DNA of 64,000 nt from contig JAMCSN010000269.1 of the NCBI GenBank assembly GCA_023381535.1, positions 7,972 through 71,971 on the forward strand, read 5' to 3'. The position numbers and the translations under genes are program-made. Numbering within the stretch: the stretch's first letter is position 1; the number at the start of each line of letters is the position of its first letter. The stretch is from Bacteroidota bacterium. GTDB lineage: Bacteria > Bacteroidota > Ignavibacteria > Ignavibacteriales > Melioribacteraceae. Under the pieces are notes generated by a model. That model was given only the letters and a program-made list of their open reading frames with translations, was not told the origin of the DNA and searched no databases. Positions 1-9,125 of the stretch are shown here, in pieces.

Positions 1-587
1 GCTGGCTTCATGTTGTCGATCTGATCGCTTCCAAAAGCGGAACAATCAGCATTCTCCCAACACTTAAGTTGATTAAAACAAAAACAAAACTCAATGTTGA
101 GTTCGGCGGAGGAATTAGAAATGCCGATCAAGTTGCCGAACTATTGAAAATTGGTGTCGATAAAATTATCATCGGTTCCATTTCCATAACCGACAAAACC
201 GAATTTGAAAAAATTGTTACGTCAAATAATCCGGACGCATTTATTGCTGCCATCGATTCCAACTTCGAAACAATTTTTACAAAGGGCTGGACCGAAAACA
301 GCGGCATAAGCATTTACGACCACATCGATTATTGCTCGAAGCTCGGCATCAATACTTTCCTGTGCACAGATATCAGCAAAGACGGAACGTTGAGCGGACC
401 GAGCCACGGGCTGTATCAGAAAATCTTGAAGAAGTATCCCAAAATAAAACTCGTCGCTTCCGGCGGCGTTGGAAGTCTGCACGATATTTTGAAACTGCAT
501 GAGTTGAATCTTCACGCAGTTGTTGTCGGCAAAGCAATTTATGAAAAGAAAATCCGTTTGGAGGACTTGATTAGTTTTGGTAAGTAA
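1..587 (+). CDS. hisA: HisA, phosphoribosylformimino-AICAR ribotide isomerase (5' end outside window)
   Basis: The frame is open to the left edge and reads WLHVVDL before the first possible internal start (TTG at 69), so this is the C-terminal ~194 residues of a longer gene. It is a (beta/alpha)8 barrel enzyme that converts ProFAR to PRFAR in histidine biosynthesis. Family signatures seen are VEFGGGIR (phosphate-binding strand), TDISKDGT (carrying the second catalytic Asp) and LVASGGVGS near the C-terminus. The first catalytic Asp would lie outside the window. Where many homologues have DLDGA the sequence has DLIAS. The gene overlaps hisF by 11 bp, the normal hisA-hisF-hisIE order. Confidence 0.93.
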   Translation, partial: WLHVVDLIASKSGTISILPTLKLIKTKTKLNVEFGGGIRNADQVAELLKIGVDKIIIGSISITDKTEFEKIVTSNNPDAFIAAIDSNFETIFTKGWTENSGISIYDHIDYCSKLGINTFLCTDISKDGTLSGPSHGLYQKILKKYPKIKLVASGGVGSLHDILKLHELNLHAVVVGKAIYEKKIRLEDLISFGK

Positions 588-1332
588 AAGAATTATACCG
601 TGTCTTGACGTTAAAGACGGCAGAGTTGTTAAAGGAACAAATTTTGTAAACCTGCGCGATGCCGGTTCCGCAGTTGAACTTGCAGAAAGATATTATAAAG
701 AAGGCGCCGATGAGCTTGTGTTTTTAGACATTACGGCAACAGAAGAGAAACGAAAAACTTTGGTTGAACTTGTTACAGCAGTTGCAAAAGCGATTAGAAT
801 TCCATTCACGGTCGGCGGCGGAATTTCCACTCTGGAAGATATCGACATTCTGCTAAAAGCTGGCGCAGATAAGGTTTCGTTAAACTCGTCTATTGTTAAA
901 AATCCGGAATTGATTACGCAAGCAGCAAGACGGTTCGGAAGCCAAGCGGTCGTTGCGGCAGTTGATGTGAAGACGATAAACAATTCGTACAAAGTTTTTG
1001 TAAAAGGCGGGAAAGAAGAAACAGCGCTTGAAGGAATTCAGTGGTGCAGCCGGGTAACCGAACTCGGAGCCGGAGAAATTTTGCTCACATCGATGGATAG
1101 AGACGGAACACGTAACGGTTACGATTTGAATTTGCTGACTACAGTCGTAAAAAATGTTTCGATTCCGGTGATTGCCAGCGGCGGTGCCGGTTCGCAAAAA
1201 GATTTCCTCGATGCATTCGTTACGGCGGACGTTGATGCATGTCTCGCTGCCGGGTTGTTTCATTACAACGAGCTCAGCATCGCAGATTTAAAAAAATATC
1301 TAACCGAAAATAATATAAGAGTGAGAACGTGA
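577..1332 (+). CDS. hisF: HisF, imidazole glycerol phosphate synthase cyclase subunit
   Basis: 251 residues, full length for the family. With the HisH glutaminase it converts PRFAR to imidazole glycerol phosphate plus AICAR in the cytoplasm. Visible signatures are IIPCLDVKDGRVVKG at the N-terminus (first catalytic Asp), TVGGGI, and TSMDRDGT (second catalytic Asp). The start is a TTG: upstream in frame there is a stop at 568 and no ATG or GTG between, and a GGAGG lies about 12 bases upstream, so the TTG is effectively forced. It overlaps hisA by 11 bp, and its stop overlaps the GTG start of hisIE, consistent with translational coupling. Confidence 0.95.
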   Translation: MVSKRIIPCLDVKDGRVVKGTNFVNLRDAGSAVELAERYYKEGADELVFLDITATEEKRKTLVELVTAVAKAIRIPFTVGGGISTLEDIDILLKAGADKVSLNSSIVKNPELITQAARRFGSQAVVAAVDVKTINNSYKVFVKGGKEETALEGIQWCSRVTELGAGEILLTSMDRDGTRNGYDLNLLTTVVKNVSIPVIASGGAGSQKDFLDAFVTADVDACLAAGLFHYNELSIADLKKYLTENNIRVRT

Positions 1333-1937
1333 TAGACGTAACTAAGATTGACTTTTCGAAATTGGATGGATTGGTGCCGGCTGTTGTGATTGACGCATTC
1401 ACAGAGCAAGTGTTGATGCTCGGTTTTATGAATCAAGAATCGTTGAGGAAAACTATCGATTTAAAGCGTGTAACTTTTTTCAGCAGATCGAGGAAAGCCC
1501 TATGGACAAAGGGCGAAACCTCCGGCAATTATCTTGATCTCGTTGACATGAAATTGGACTGCGATAACGACTCGCTAATGGTTTACGCAAAACCGGCTGG
1601 CAACACTTGTCATACCGGCAGTTACTCATGCTTCGGTGTAGAAAAAAACGACGCGAGATTTTTAGAGTACCTTTTTAAGTTCATTCAAAAAAGAAAAAAC
1701 GAATTGCCGGAAAATTCTTATACGACAAAACTTTTCCAATCGGGTGCTGATAGGATTATTCAAAAGGTTGGCGAAGAAGCTATCGAAACCGTCGTAGCAG
1801 CAAAGAACAGAAACAAAACCGAGATCCTAAACGAAGTATCGGATCTCGTCTATCATCTATTCGTTCTTCTTGCGGAACAGAACATTACAATCGAAGAGAT
1901 TGGCAAAACCCTAAAGAGCCGTCACATTCAAGAATAG
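1329..1937 (+). CDS. hisIE: HisIE, bifunctional phosphoribosyl-AMP cyclohydrolase / phosphoribosyl-ATP pyrophosphatase
   Basis: 202 residues. The N-terminal HisI half (about 1-115) has the metal-binding signature DCDNDS followed by NTCHTGSYSC, plus FFSRSRKALWTKGE. The C-terminal HisE half (about 115-202) has the alpha-helical nucleotide pyrophosphatase pattern KVGEEAIETVVAAK and EVSDLVYHL. It catalyses steps 2 and 3 of histidine biosynthesis. The start is GTG at 1329, in a GTGA overlap with the hisF stop. It is the last histidine gene here; the next gene is on the opposite strand and no clear terminator hairpin is visible in the 43-bp gap. Confidence 0.95.
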   Translation: MIDVTKIDFSKLDGLVPAVVIDAFTEQVLMLGFMNQESLRKTIDLKRVTFFSRSRKALWTKGETSGNYLDLVDMKLDCDNDSLMVYAKPAGNTCHTGSYSCFGVEKNDARFLEYLFKFIQKRKNELPENSYTTKLFQSGADRIIQKVGEEAIETVVAAKNRNKTEILNEVSDLVYHLFVLLAEQNITIEEIGKTLKSRHIQE

Positions 1938-1980
1938 TTTGTTGAGAAGCTAATAATTCTGATTCGACAGTTAAAGCGGG

Positions 1981-2385
1981 TTACGGATACTTATCAAAAA
2001 CAATTTCTCCCCATGCATGCCCGTCTTTATACTCTTTATATATGACCACCGCCGAAACGTTATCGTCAAATCGTTTCATGATATAGTTATAATACGATTC
2101 CGGAAAATAAAATCTTAGGATGCTTCCTCGTCTCGTAAATGTCGGTTCGAGATATTGATTGCGGAAAAAAATGTAAGCGGTGTATTTCGAATCTTGATCC
2201 GTTAACCTTATCCCGTATTCATTTGCATACGGTCTGGCGCCCTCGCCGAAAAAAGGATAGTGCTTATCAACGGAAAAAGTAATGTCGTTTAGAATCGGGG
2301 CAACGGTTCCGTTCGGATCGCTTGCGGGAAACTTCTGCGCGAATAGCGGAAGCGAAATCAAAAACAGAATTAAAAATTTCTTCAT
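1981..2385 (-). CDS. Small exported protein of unknown function
   Basis: About 134 residues from the ATG at 2385; an alternative TTG four codons upstream is less likely. The N-terminus is a clear signal peptide (MKKFLILFLISLPLFAQ), so the product should be periplasmic or outer-membrane associated. The mature part is rich in aromatic residues (FFGEGARPYANEYGIRLTD, RFYFPESYYNYIMKRF) with no cysteine or known catalytic motif. It lies about 70 bp downstream of the 5'-nucleotidase gene on the same strand and could be co-transcribed. I do not recognise the family. Confidence 0.7.
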   Translation of the reverse strand: MKKFLILFLISLPLFAQKFPASDPNGTVAPILNDITFSVDKHYPFFGEGARPYANEYGIRLTDQDSKYTAYIFFRNQYLEPTFTRRGSILRFYFPESYYNYIMKRFDDNVSAVVIYKEYKDGHAWGEIVFDKYP

Positions 2386-2455
2386 TCGGTAAATCAAAAA
2401 TTATTTGATGATAAGATACAACCGTTAATTATGAAATTAAATAGTCCGCCTTCGG

Positions 2456-4246
2456 TTAATTACCCTTGTATAAAAGCTTGTAGTCTTTTTCTTTTCCTTT
2501 TTCCCACCAGGTCTCCGGTATTACTTTCCAATTGCCCATCGCCTTGGGAGTAACGGTTTTCTTTTTCTCAATCCACTTCATCATGTAATAACGAAGGTCT
2601 TTATCGGTAGAATTAATTATTCTCTTTTCCAACTGATCTTTCGGTATGTGAGCGCCTTGAGTCAAATGGTATCCGCCGCCGTTTCCTCTGTATGAATTTA
2701 CCGCAACCTTGTACGTTTTGTTGATATCGAACGGTGAACCGTTGGACATGGATGATATTTGAACTCGCTCTCCTGCCGGCTTGGAAACATCAACGGCGTA
2801 ATTAATTCCCGCAGCGCTATCGAAGTTATAGTAAACACCTTTGAGTACCGGACGGTTATTTCTTTTGTCTATCTGAACATTTCCGTTTGCGTCGCAGCTG
2901 AAATTTATGAGGTGATCATTTTCATCTTTCATTTGATTGAACCACAACCCGTAAGAAAATTCCAAATAGTTTTTAATTTCTTTTCCGGTAAGTTCCATCG
3001 TGTAAAGTAAATTTTCATAGCGGTATAAATCGAACATGTTGCCGACAGTTATCGGTCCCTTGGGGATCTCCGTATCGAACGACAACGGAGCGGTAAAGGA
3101 AATATCTGCGCCGGTTAGTTCCAGTTGTATTTCTTGAATCAAATCTACGAATGCGGAGTTTCCAAAAATCGATTCACGTGTTGAAATGGAATTGGTAAAG
3201 TATCCAAGCGGCTGCTCAACATATTTTTTTGTGGCATCGAAAGCATATTGAAATTTTTTCATGAACTCCGGATCGGGCGCATAGTTCTTCATTTCAACAA
3301 TCTTGCCTTTAATTTCTTTCGCCCAGTTATGATGCAGCGAGTCATAACTCATTGTTACGTTCGCAACTGCGGCATCAATTGCAGAATTTCTTCCGCCGAG
3401 AATATGAACAGTTTTGCCTTCAGAGTTATTCACTATAAAATTCCACCCGTGATGATCATGACCAACAAACACAATATCAAAACCGGGGACTTTTTCGGCA
3501 ACCAGTTTAGAAGCATTTTCGTTTTTGTATGTGTCCGCCGATTGATTTCCGTAAGTGTATTCAACGCCGGAATGAAATAGTCCAATCAACAAATCCGGTT
3601 TTTCTTTTTCCTTAATTATCTTCACCCACTTTTGCGCACATTCTATCATGTCTTGAAATTCCATGCCCGACCAAATATTGCGCGGAAGCCAATTCGGAAT
3701 TGCCGGTGTGATCATTCCAAGAACGGCAATCTTAATTCCTTCGCGTTCAATAATCGTATAAGGTTTGAAATACGGCAATCCGGTGGAAGTATAAACTGCA
3801 TTTGCCGCCAACCACGGAAAATTAATTTCTTTGTTGAATCTATCATACACTGCGTGACCGGTTTCAATATCATGGTTGCCGACTGAACCGGCATCGTACT
3901 TCATGTAGTTCATCACTTCCGCAAAGACATGCGGCACGTCGGGTTTTTCAAAATTATAATAATAAACGAGCGGAGTTCCTTGCAGCAAATCTCCGCCGCT
4001 CAACAGAATTGTCTCCTGATCTTTCTTTTCTCTTTCACTTCTCACGTAAGTCATTACCTGAGCTAGCGAATGATTGCTCTCCCTTTGATCAGTAAAGCTG
4101 TACGGAAAAACTTGACCGTGTTCGTCGGTAGTTTCAATGATTTTAAATTTTACAGTTTGAGCAAATATGCTGATGCTTAAAAAGAAAAAAAATAAACCGG
4201 CAAAAAGAATATTCTTGAAAAACCTATTCGATGCTTTCATTTTCAA
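2456..4246 (-). CDS. Exported 5'-nucleotidase / 2',3'-cyclic phosphodiesterase family metallophosphoesterase (UshA-like)
   Basis: 596 residues with a long hydrophobic signal peptide ending near residue 30. The metallophosphoesterase domain shows the family metal ligands in order: TTDEHG (D41, H43), GGDLLQG (D86), VGNHD (N123, H124), an FHSG histidine and VGHDHHGW. The C-terminal third (about 345-560) matches the 5'-nucleotidase C domain that binds the nucleoside, including the NSYRGNGGGYH segment. The enzyme should hydrolyse extracytoplasmic nucleotides to nucleosides for phosphate or purine salvage. It starts 16 bp after the ndh stop, so the two are probably one transcript. Confidence 0.88.
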   Translation of the reverse strand: MKMKASNRFFKNILFAGLFFFFLSISIFAQTVKFKIIETTDEHGQVFPYSFTDQRESNHSLAQVMTYVRSEREKKDQETILLSGGDLLQGTPLVYYYNFEKPDVPHVFAEVMNYMKYDAGSVGNHDIETGHAVYDRFNKEINFPWLAANAVYTSTGLPYFKPYTIIEREGIKIAVLGMITPAIPNWLPRNIWSGMEFQDMIECAQKWVKIIKEKEKPDLLIGLFHSGVEYTYGNQSADTYKNENASKLVAEKVPGFDIVFVGHDHHGWNFIVNNSEGKTVHILGGRNSAIDAAVANVTMSYDSLHHNWAKEIKGKIVEMKNYAPDPEFMKKFQYAFDATKKYVEQPLGYFTNSISTRESIFGNSAFVDLIQEIQLELTGADISFTAPLSFDTEIPKGPITVGNMFDLYRYENLLYTMELTGKEIKNYLEFSYGLWFNQMKDENDHLINFSCDANGNVQIDKRNNRPVLKGVYYNFDSAAGINYAVDVSKPAGERVQISSMSNGSPFDINKTYKVAVNSYRGNGGGYHLTQGAHIPKDQLEKRIINSTDKDLRYYMMKWIEKKKTVTPKAMGNWKVIPETWWEKGKEKDYKLLYKGN

Positions 4247-4262
4247 TTCCAGTGAGATATTG

Positions 4263-5504
4263 TTAGTCTTTTTGAATTATCAAACGTATTCCGTGACGGT
4301 AAGTTATGTAATACCAAATCCATTCCGCCAGAACTTTGTATCTGTTCCGGAAACCGATTAAATAAAGTATATGAATAAACACCCACGCGAACCATGCTAT
4401 AAGTCCCCACACTTTAATTCTGCCGATTTGCATGATGGCTTTCGCACGACCAATTGTTGCCAGGTTTCCCTTATCAAAATATTTGAACGGCTTTCTTTCT
4501 GATTGCTGAATGTTTCTTGAAATTATTTTTGCAAGATATTTTCCTTGCTGAATCGCTACAGGCGCTACACCAGGCAAAGGTTTGTTTTCATGAAACATCA
4601 ACGCGGCGTCTCCAATTACGAAAACATCCGGGTGTTTCTTTACACTGCAATCTTTTTCAACTACCACTCTGCCGGCTTTATCAAGCTCGGTGTTCAATGA
4701 TTTTATTAACGGGGGGATTTCATTCCCAGCAGCCCAGATCACGTTCGATGTTTTAATAAAGTCGGAATTGAGTTTGACTCCGGTTTCATCGATGTTTTCA
4801 ACCTTCGTATTCAACCTGACTTCTACCCCTAATTTCTCAAGCGAGAGTTTTGCCTTCTCACTTAAGCCGGGATCGTAAATCGATAGAATTCTGTCTTGTG
4901 CTTCGACCAATATTATTTTCGTTTTGGCGGGATCGATTTTTCGAAATTCTTTTCGAAGAGTGCGTTTCGTTATTTCTGCTATAGCTCCGGCAATCTCAAC
5001 ACCAGTTGGTCCGCCGCCGACAACAACGAACGTGGTATATTTTTTTATTTCATTTTCGTCACGGCTGATTTCAGCTTTTTCGAACGACAGCAAAATTTTA
5101 TCACGAATGGTTATAGCATCATTCAGTGTTTTAAGTCCCGGCGCAAAAGTTTCCCAATCATTTTTTCCGAAATACGAATGACGCGAACCGATGGCAACTA
5201 TCAGGTAATCATACTCAAACTGATCATTGGTCAAGAAAACTTTTTTAGCTTCGACATCAATCTTGGTTACCTCTCCCATAATAACCGTAACATTTTTCTG
5301 TTTGTGAAGCACACCACGTATCGGCGCAGCAATGTCCGCAGGCGACAGTGCCGCAGTTGCAACCTGATATAACAGCGGTTGAAACAGATGATGATTCGTT
5401 TTATCTATCAACGTGATGTCAACATTGGCATTCTTTAATGTTTTAGCAGTGGTCAATCCGCCGAAGCCGCCGCCAATAATTACAACTTTCTTTTTCATTC
5501 TCAT
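4263..5504 (-). CDS. ndh: Type II NADH dehydrogenase (NDH-2)
   Basis: 413 residues. Two dinucleotide folds are visible: an N-terminal FAD-binding GGGFGG with TLIDKTNHHLFQPLLYQVA, characteristic of NDH-2, and an NADH-binding VVGGGPTGVE near the middle. The C-terminal FAD signature is VFVIGDAA. The last ~45 residues are hydrophobic and aromatic (WGLIAWFAWVFIHILYLIG), forming a monotopic membrane anchor. It oxidises NADH with quinone without pumping protons. The ATG at 5504 is used; a second ATG two codons downstream is equally possible. It shares a 268-bp divergent upstream region with the tricorn gene. Confidence 0.92.
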   Translation of the reverse strand: MRMKKKVVIIGGGFGGLTTAKTLKNANVDITLIDKTNHHLFQPLLYQVATAALSPADIAAPIRGVLHKQKNVTVIMGEVTKIDVEAKKVFLTNDQFEYDYLIVAIGSRHSYFGKNDWETFAPGLKTLNDAITIRDKILLSFEKAEISRDENEIKKYTTFVVVGGGPTGVEIAGAIAEITKRTLRKEFRKIDPAKTKIILVEAQDRILSIYDPGLSEKAKLSLEKLGVEVRLNTKVENIDETGVKLNSDFIKTSNVIWAAGNEIPPLIKSLNTELDKAGRVVVEKDCSVKKHPDVFVIGDAALMFHENKPLPGVAPVAIQQGKYLAKIISRNIQQSERKPFKYFDKGNLATIGRAKAIMQIGRIKVWGLIAWFAWVFIHILYLIGFRNRYKVLAEWIWYYITYRHGIRLIIQKD

Positions 5505-5772
5505 TCTACAATTAAAAAAATTTCGCCGAAATTAATTTTTACCCGTAACTTTTTGTGTTTAAGTTAGTCAAATAAGAGTAAATCTGCCTCTTATATGGTT
5601 ATAGCTATCTTCTTAAACATATTTTTCGGAATAAAATTCCAGAGGACTTGGAATTATAGTTCGAATCTTTGTAAATATGTCTCAAGATAAAATGAACTCC
5701 ACCGCACATCATAGAAAGGCAAACACTGAATCATCTCCATCTCATAAATCGACAAAAAATAACGGAGGCTTC

Positions 5773-8700
5773 ATGAGAAGATTAATATCAATTCTTCTCC
5801 TTGCAATATTTTTTCTACCATTAACTAAATCAGCCGCACAAATCAGCGCGCGTATGCTTCAGTATCCCGATGTTTCCCAAACGCACATTGTATTCGCGTA
5901 TGCCGGTGACATTTGGATAGTTTCCAAAGAAGGCGGAACCGCGTACAAATTAACTTCCGCAAAGGGGGAAGAAATGTTTCCGAGGTTTTCACCCGATGGA
6001 TCGCAAGTTGCATTCGACGGCAACTACGATGGGAATGTTGATGTTTATGTGATGCCGTCAACCGGAGGACTTCCTGAAAGAATAACGCACCATGGAATGT
6101 TGGACAGAATAATCGATTGGTATCCCGACGGCAAAAATCTTCTTTATGCTTCTTCGATGAACAGCGGGAAGCAACGGTTCAATCAATTCTACGAAGTTTC
6201 TGCAAAAGGCGGATTGCCGGAAAAACTTCCCGTGCCATACGGTGAAATGGCATCATTATCACCTGATGGAAAAATGATTGCTTACACTCCCGTAACTCAA
6301 GCATTCAGAACCTGGAAAAGATACCGCGGCGGATGGGCGGCAGACATTTGGATTTATGATTTAATAAAACAAACTGCGGAAAATATAACCAACAATGTTG
6401 CAGACGATGAATTTCCAATGTGGTACAACAATAAAATTTATTTCTTGTCCGACCGTGGCTCAAATGAAAGAGCAAATATTTGGTGTTACGATACGAAGAC
6501 AAAACAAACCAAACAAATCACAGACTTCAATGATTACGATATTCATTTTCCGTCTTTAGGTCCGTCCGACATTGTTTTTGAAAACGGCGGCAGACTTTAT
6601 TTGTTAAGCTTAGCCGATGAAAAGTATCACGAAGTTGCAGTCAAAGTTGTAACCGACGAAATTACTCTTATGCCGAAAGTTGAAAACGTTTCTAAGCTGA
6701 TCCAGAATACAAGCATTAGTCCCGACGGCAAAAGAGCAATGTTTGAAGCGCGCGGAGATATTTTCTCCGTACCGGCAGAAAACGGTCCTGTATTCGATTT
6801 AACAAAAACTTCAGGCGTAGCTGAAAGATATCCCGCATGGTCACCCGACGGAAAGACCGTTGCGTATTGGAGCGACAAATCCGGAGAATATGAATTGACA
6901 ATTCGCGACTTAGAAAAACCCGAAACCGAAAAACAACTAACCACATACGGTCCCGGTTATCGTTATCGTTTGTTCTGGTCGCCAGACAGCAAGAAGTTGG
7001 CATTCATCGATAAGGCAATGCAGGTTTACATTTACGACCTCGCCGAAAATGAAACATATAAAGTGAACAAAGAACTTTTTATGTATCAGGGCGCTCTGGA
7101 TAATTTTGACGTAAGCTGGTCGGCAGATAGTAAATGGCTTGCTTACCCGGAAGAAATGACTAACCGCGCCAGTGCAATTTTCGTTTTTGATACACAGCAG
7201 AAAAAAAATTATCAATTAACTTCGGGTTACTATCGCGATATAGAACCTAAATTTGATCCCGACGGAAAATATTTATTCTTCTTGACGAACAGAACTTTCA
7301 AACCAACTTATTCCGACATCGACAATACCTTCATCTATGCAAACACAACGAACATCGCTCTTGCAACTTTGACCGATGAGATACTTTCGCCTTTAGCTCC
7401 GAAGAACGATACGACTTCCGTAAAGAAGGAAGCTGAGAGGAAGGATGAAAAAGATTCGAAGAAGAGTGATTCAAAAGAGAAAAAAGATGAGAAGGAAAAA
7501 GTAAAGGAAGTTAAAATTATTTTTAAAAATTTCGACGATAGAGTGGTTATCCTTCCACCCGAAGCAGGCAACATTTCGCATATAGAAGCCGTTAGCGGAA
7601 AAATTATTTCCCATCGGCTGCCTAACACGGGCTCTGCCGATAAGAAAAAACCGGTAATGTATTACGATCTCGATAAGAGGGAAACAAAAACCATTGTTGA
7701 TAACGCCGATGCGTTCTCCGTCAGCGCGGATGGAAAGAAAATTCTGATCAAACAGGAAAAAACTTATTCGATAGCCGATATTGCAGAAAATCAAAAACTC
7801 GAAAAGAAAATGCCCACGGCTCAGCTTGAAATGACTGTGAATCCGCGCGCGGAATGGCAGCAGATATTCAACGATGTCTGGAGATTCGAGCGTGATTTCT
7901 TCTACGACCCCAATATGCATGGCGTTGACTGGAATGCAATGAAAAAGCAGTATGAAAAACTTTTGGAACAAGCGGTAACCAGATCGGATGTTAATTATGT
8001 CATCGGAGAATTAATCTCCGAGTTAAGTTCGTCTCATACTTATCGCGGCGGCGGAGACCTCGAAGAGAGCCCACATCGAAGTGTTGGTTACCTTGGAATT
8101 AATTGGGAGATCACAAACGGATATTACAAAATCAAAAAAATAATTAACGGCGCTCCATGGGATACCGAAGTGCGAAGTCCTTTGCTAACGCCGGGTCTCA
8201 AAGTAAAAGAAGGCGATTACATCCTTGCTGTGAACGGTGAAGCGCTGGATACTTCGAAAGATCCGTGGGCAGCATTCGACGGCTTGGCAGATAAATCAGT
8301 TGAACTAACCGTGAATGACAAACCAAGCCTTGACGGCGCACACAAAATATTAGTCAAGACACTTTCCGATGAAACTCGTTTACGAAACCTTGCATGGATA
8401 GAATCCAACCGTGAACAAGTTGATAAAGAGACGAAAGGAAAAATCGGTTACATATATGTTCCGAGCACAGGAATTGACGGACAAACGGAATTGGTTCGGC
8501 AGTTCGCTGCACAATTTGATAAACAAGGATTAATAATTGACGAGAGATTCAACAACGGCGGTCAAATCCCGGATCGTTTCATTGAACTTCTTAACCGCAA
8601 GTCGTTGGCGTTTTGGGCGGTTCGTGACGGAAAGAATTGGCAGACGCCTCCATACGCAAACTTCGGCCCGAAAGTAATGTTGATAAATGGCTGGAGTGCT

Positions 8701-9036
8701 TCCGGCGGCGACGCATTTCCCGACTTCTTCAGAAAAGCCGGATTGGGTCCGCTAATCGGCAAACGAACTTGGGGAGGATTAATTGGAATTACCGGCGCAC
8801 CAAATCTAATCGACGGCGGTAACGTTACAGTTCCGACTTTTAGAATGTATGATCCGGACGGCAAATGGTTTAGAGAAGGTCACGGTGTGGACCCTGATAT
8901 TAAAGTTGAGGATGATCCTTCACAGCTTTCAAAAGGTGTTGATCCTCAATTGGAAAAAGGAATCGAAGAAGTAATGAAACTTCTTGCCGAGCATCCGCCC
9001 GTTAATCCGAAACAACCGCCTTACGAAAAAAGGTAA
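5773..9036 (+). CDS. Tricorn-like protease (S41 family, periplasmic)
   Basis: 1087 residues from the ATG at 5773, preceded by GGAGG five bases away; this start gives a clean signal peptide. An upstream in-frame ATG at 5677 would add 32 hydrophilic residues and is less likely. Layout: two N-terminal beta-propellers (about 30-590) with repeated WSPDGK/FSPDG blades, a lysine/glutamate-rich linker, the C1 helical domain, a PDZ domain (about 780-860) and a tail-specific protease domain. Candidate catalytic residues are the SSSH motif (H755), the nucleophile in SASGGD (S977), and a Glu in the C-terminal REGHGVDPD. It is predicted to degrade peptides in the periplasm. A strong terminator follows. 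Confidence 0.93.
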   Translation: MRRLISILLLAIFFLPLTKSAAQISARMLQYPDVSQTHIVFAYAGDIWIVSKEGGTAYKLTSAKGEEMFPRFSPDGSQVAFDGNYDGNVDVYVMPSTGGLPERITHHGMLDRIIDWYPDGKNLLYASSMNSGKQRFNQFYEVSAKGGLPEKLPVPYGEMASLSPDGKMIAYTPVTQAFRTWKRYRGGWAADIWIYDLIKQTAENITNNVADDEFPMWYNNKIYFLSDRGSNERANIWCYDTKTKQTKQITDFNDYDIHFPSLGPSDIVFENGGRLYLLSLADEKYHEVAVKVVTDEITLMPKVENVSKLIQNTSISPDGKRAMFEARGDIFSVPAENGPVFDLTKTSGVAERYPAWSPDGKTVAYWSDKSGEYELTIRDLEKPETEKQLTTYGPGYRYRLFWSPDSKKLAFIDKAMQVYIYDLAENETYKVNKELFMYQGALDNFDVSWSADSKWLAYPEEMTNRASAIFVFDTQQKKNYQLTSGYYRDIEPKFDPDGKYLFFLTNRTFKPTYSDIDNTFIYANTTNIALATLTDEILSPLAPKNDTTSVKKEAERKDEKDSKKSDSKEKKDEKEKVKEVKIIFKNFDDRVVILPPEAGNISHIEAVSGKIISHRLPNTGSADKKKPVMYYDLDKRETKTIVDNADAFSVSADGKKILIKQEKTYSIADIAENQKLEKKMPTAQLEMTVNPRAEWQQIFNDVWRFERDFFYDPNMHGVDWNAMKKQYEKLLEQAVTRSDVNYVIGELISELSSSHTYRGGGDLEESPHRSVGYLGINWEITNGYYKIKKIINGAPWDTEVRSPLLTPGLKVKEGDYILAVNGEALDTSKDPWAAFDGLADKSVELTVNDKPSLDGAHKILVKTLSDETRLRNLAWIESNREQVDKETKGKIGYIYVPSTGIDGQTELVRQFAAQFDKQGLIIDERFNNGGQIPDRFIELLNRKSLAFWAVRDGKNWQTPPYANFGPKVMLINGWSASGGDAFPDFFRKAGLGPLIGKRTWGGLIGITGAPNLIDGGNVTVPTFRMYDPDGKWFREGHGVDPDIKVEDDPSQLSKGVDPQLEKGIEEVMKLLAEHPPVNPKQPPYEKR

Positions 9037-9050
9037 TACTAATTTCTAAT

Positions 9051-9088
9051 AGGTGAGGATACTTTTTTGAAGTCTCCTCACCTTTTTC
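9051..9088 (+). terminator. Rho-independent terminator after the tricorn protease gene
   Basis: A perfect 9-bp stem (AGGTGAGGA at 9051-9059 with TCCTCACCT at 9075-9083) is followed by a T-rich tail. It starts 14 bp past the tricorn stop and insulates it from the convergent cytochrome operon. On the opposite strand the hairpin lacks a good T tract, so it should mainly stop plus-strand transcription. Confidence 0.85.
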
Positions 9089-9125
9089 CTTTTAATTTCA
9101 ACTTGATAAAATTTTCTTGTAGAGA

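Noticed and set aside
5677..5772. 32-codon N-terminal extension of the tricorn protease
   Set aside because: It is hydrophilic and would hide the signal peptide; the ATG at 5773 has a good Shine-Dalgarno.
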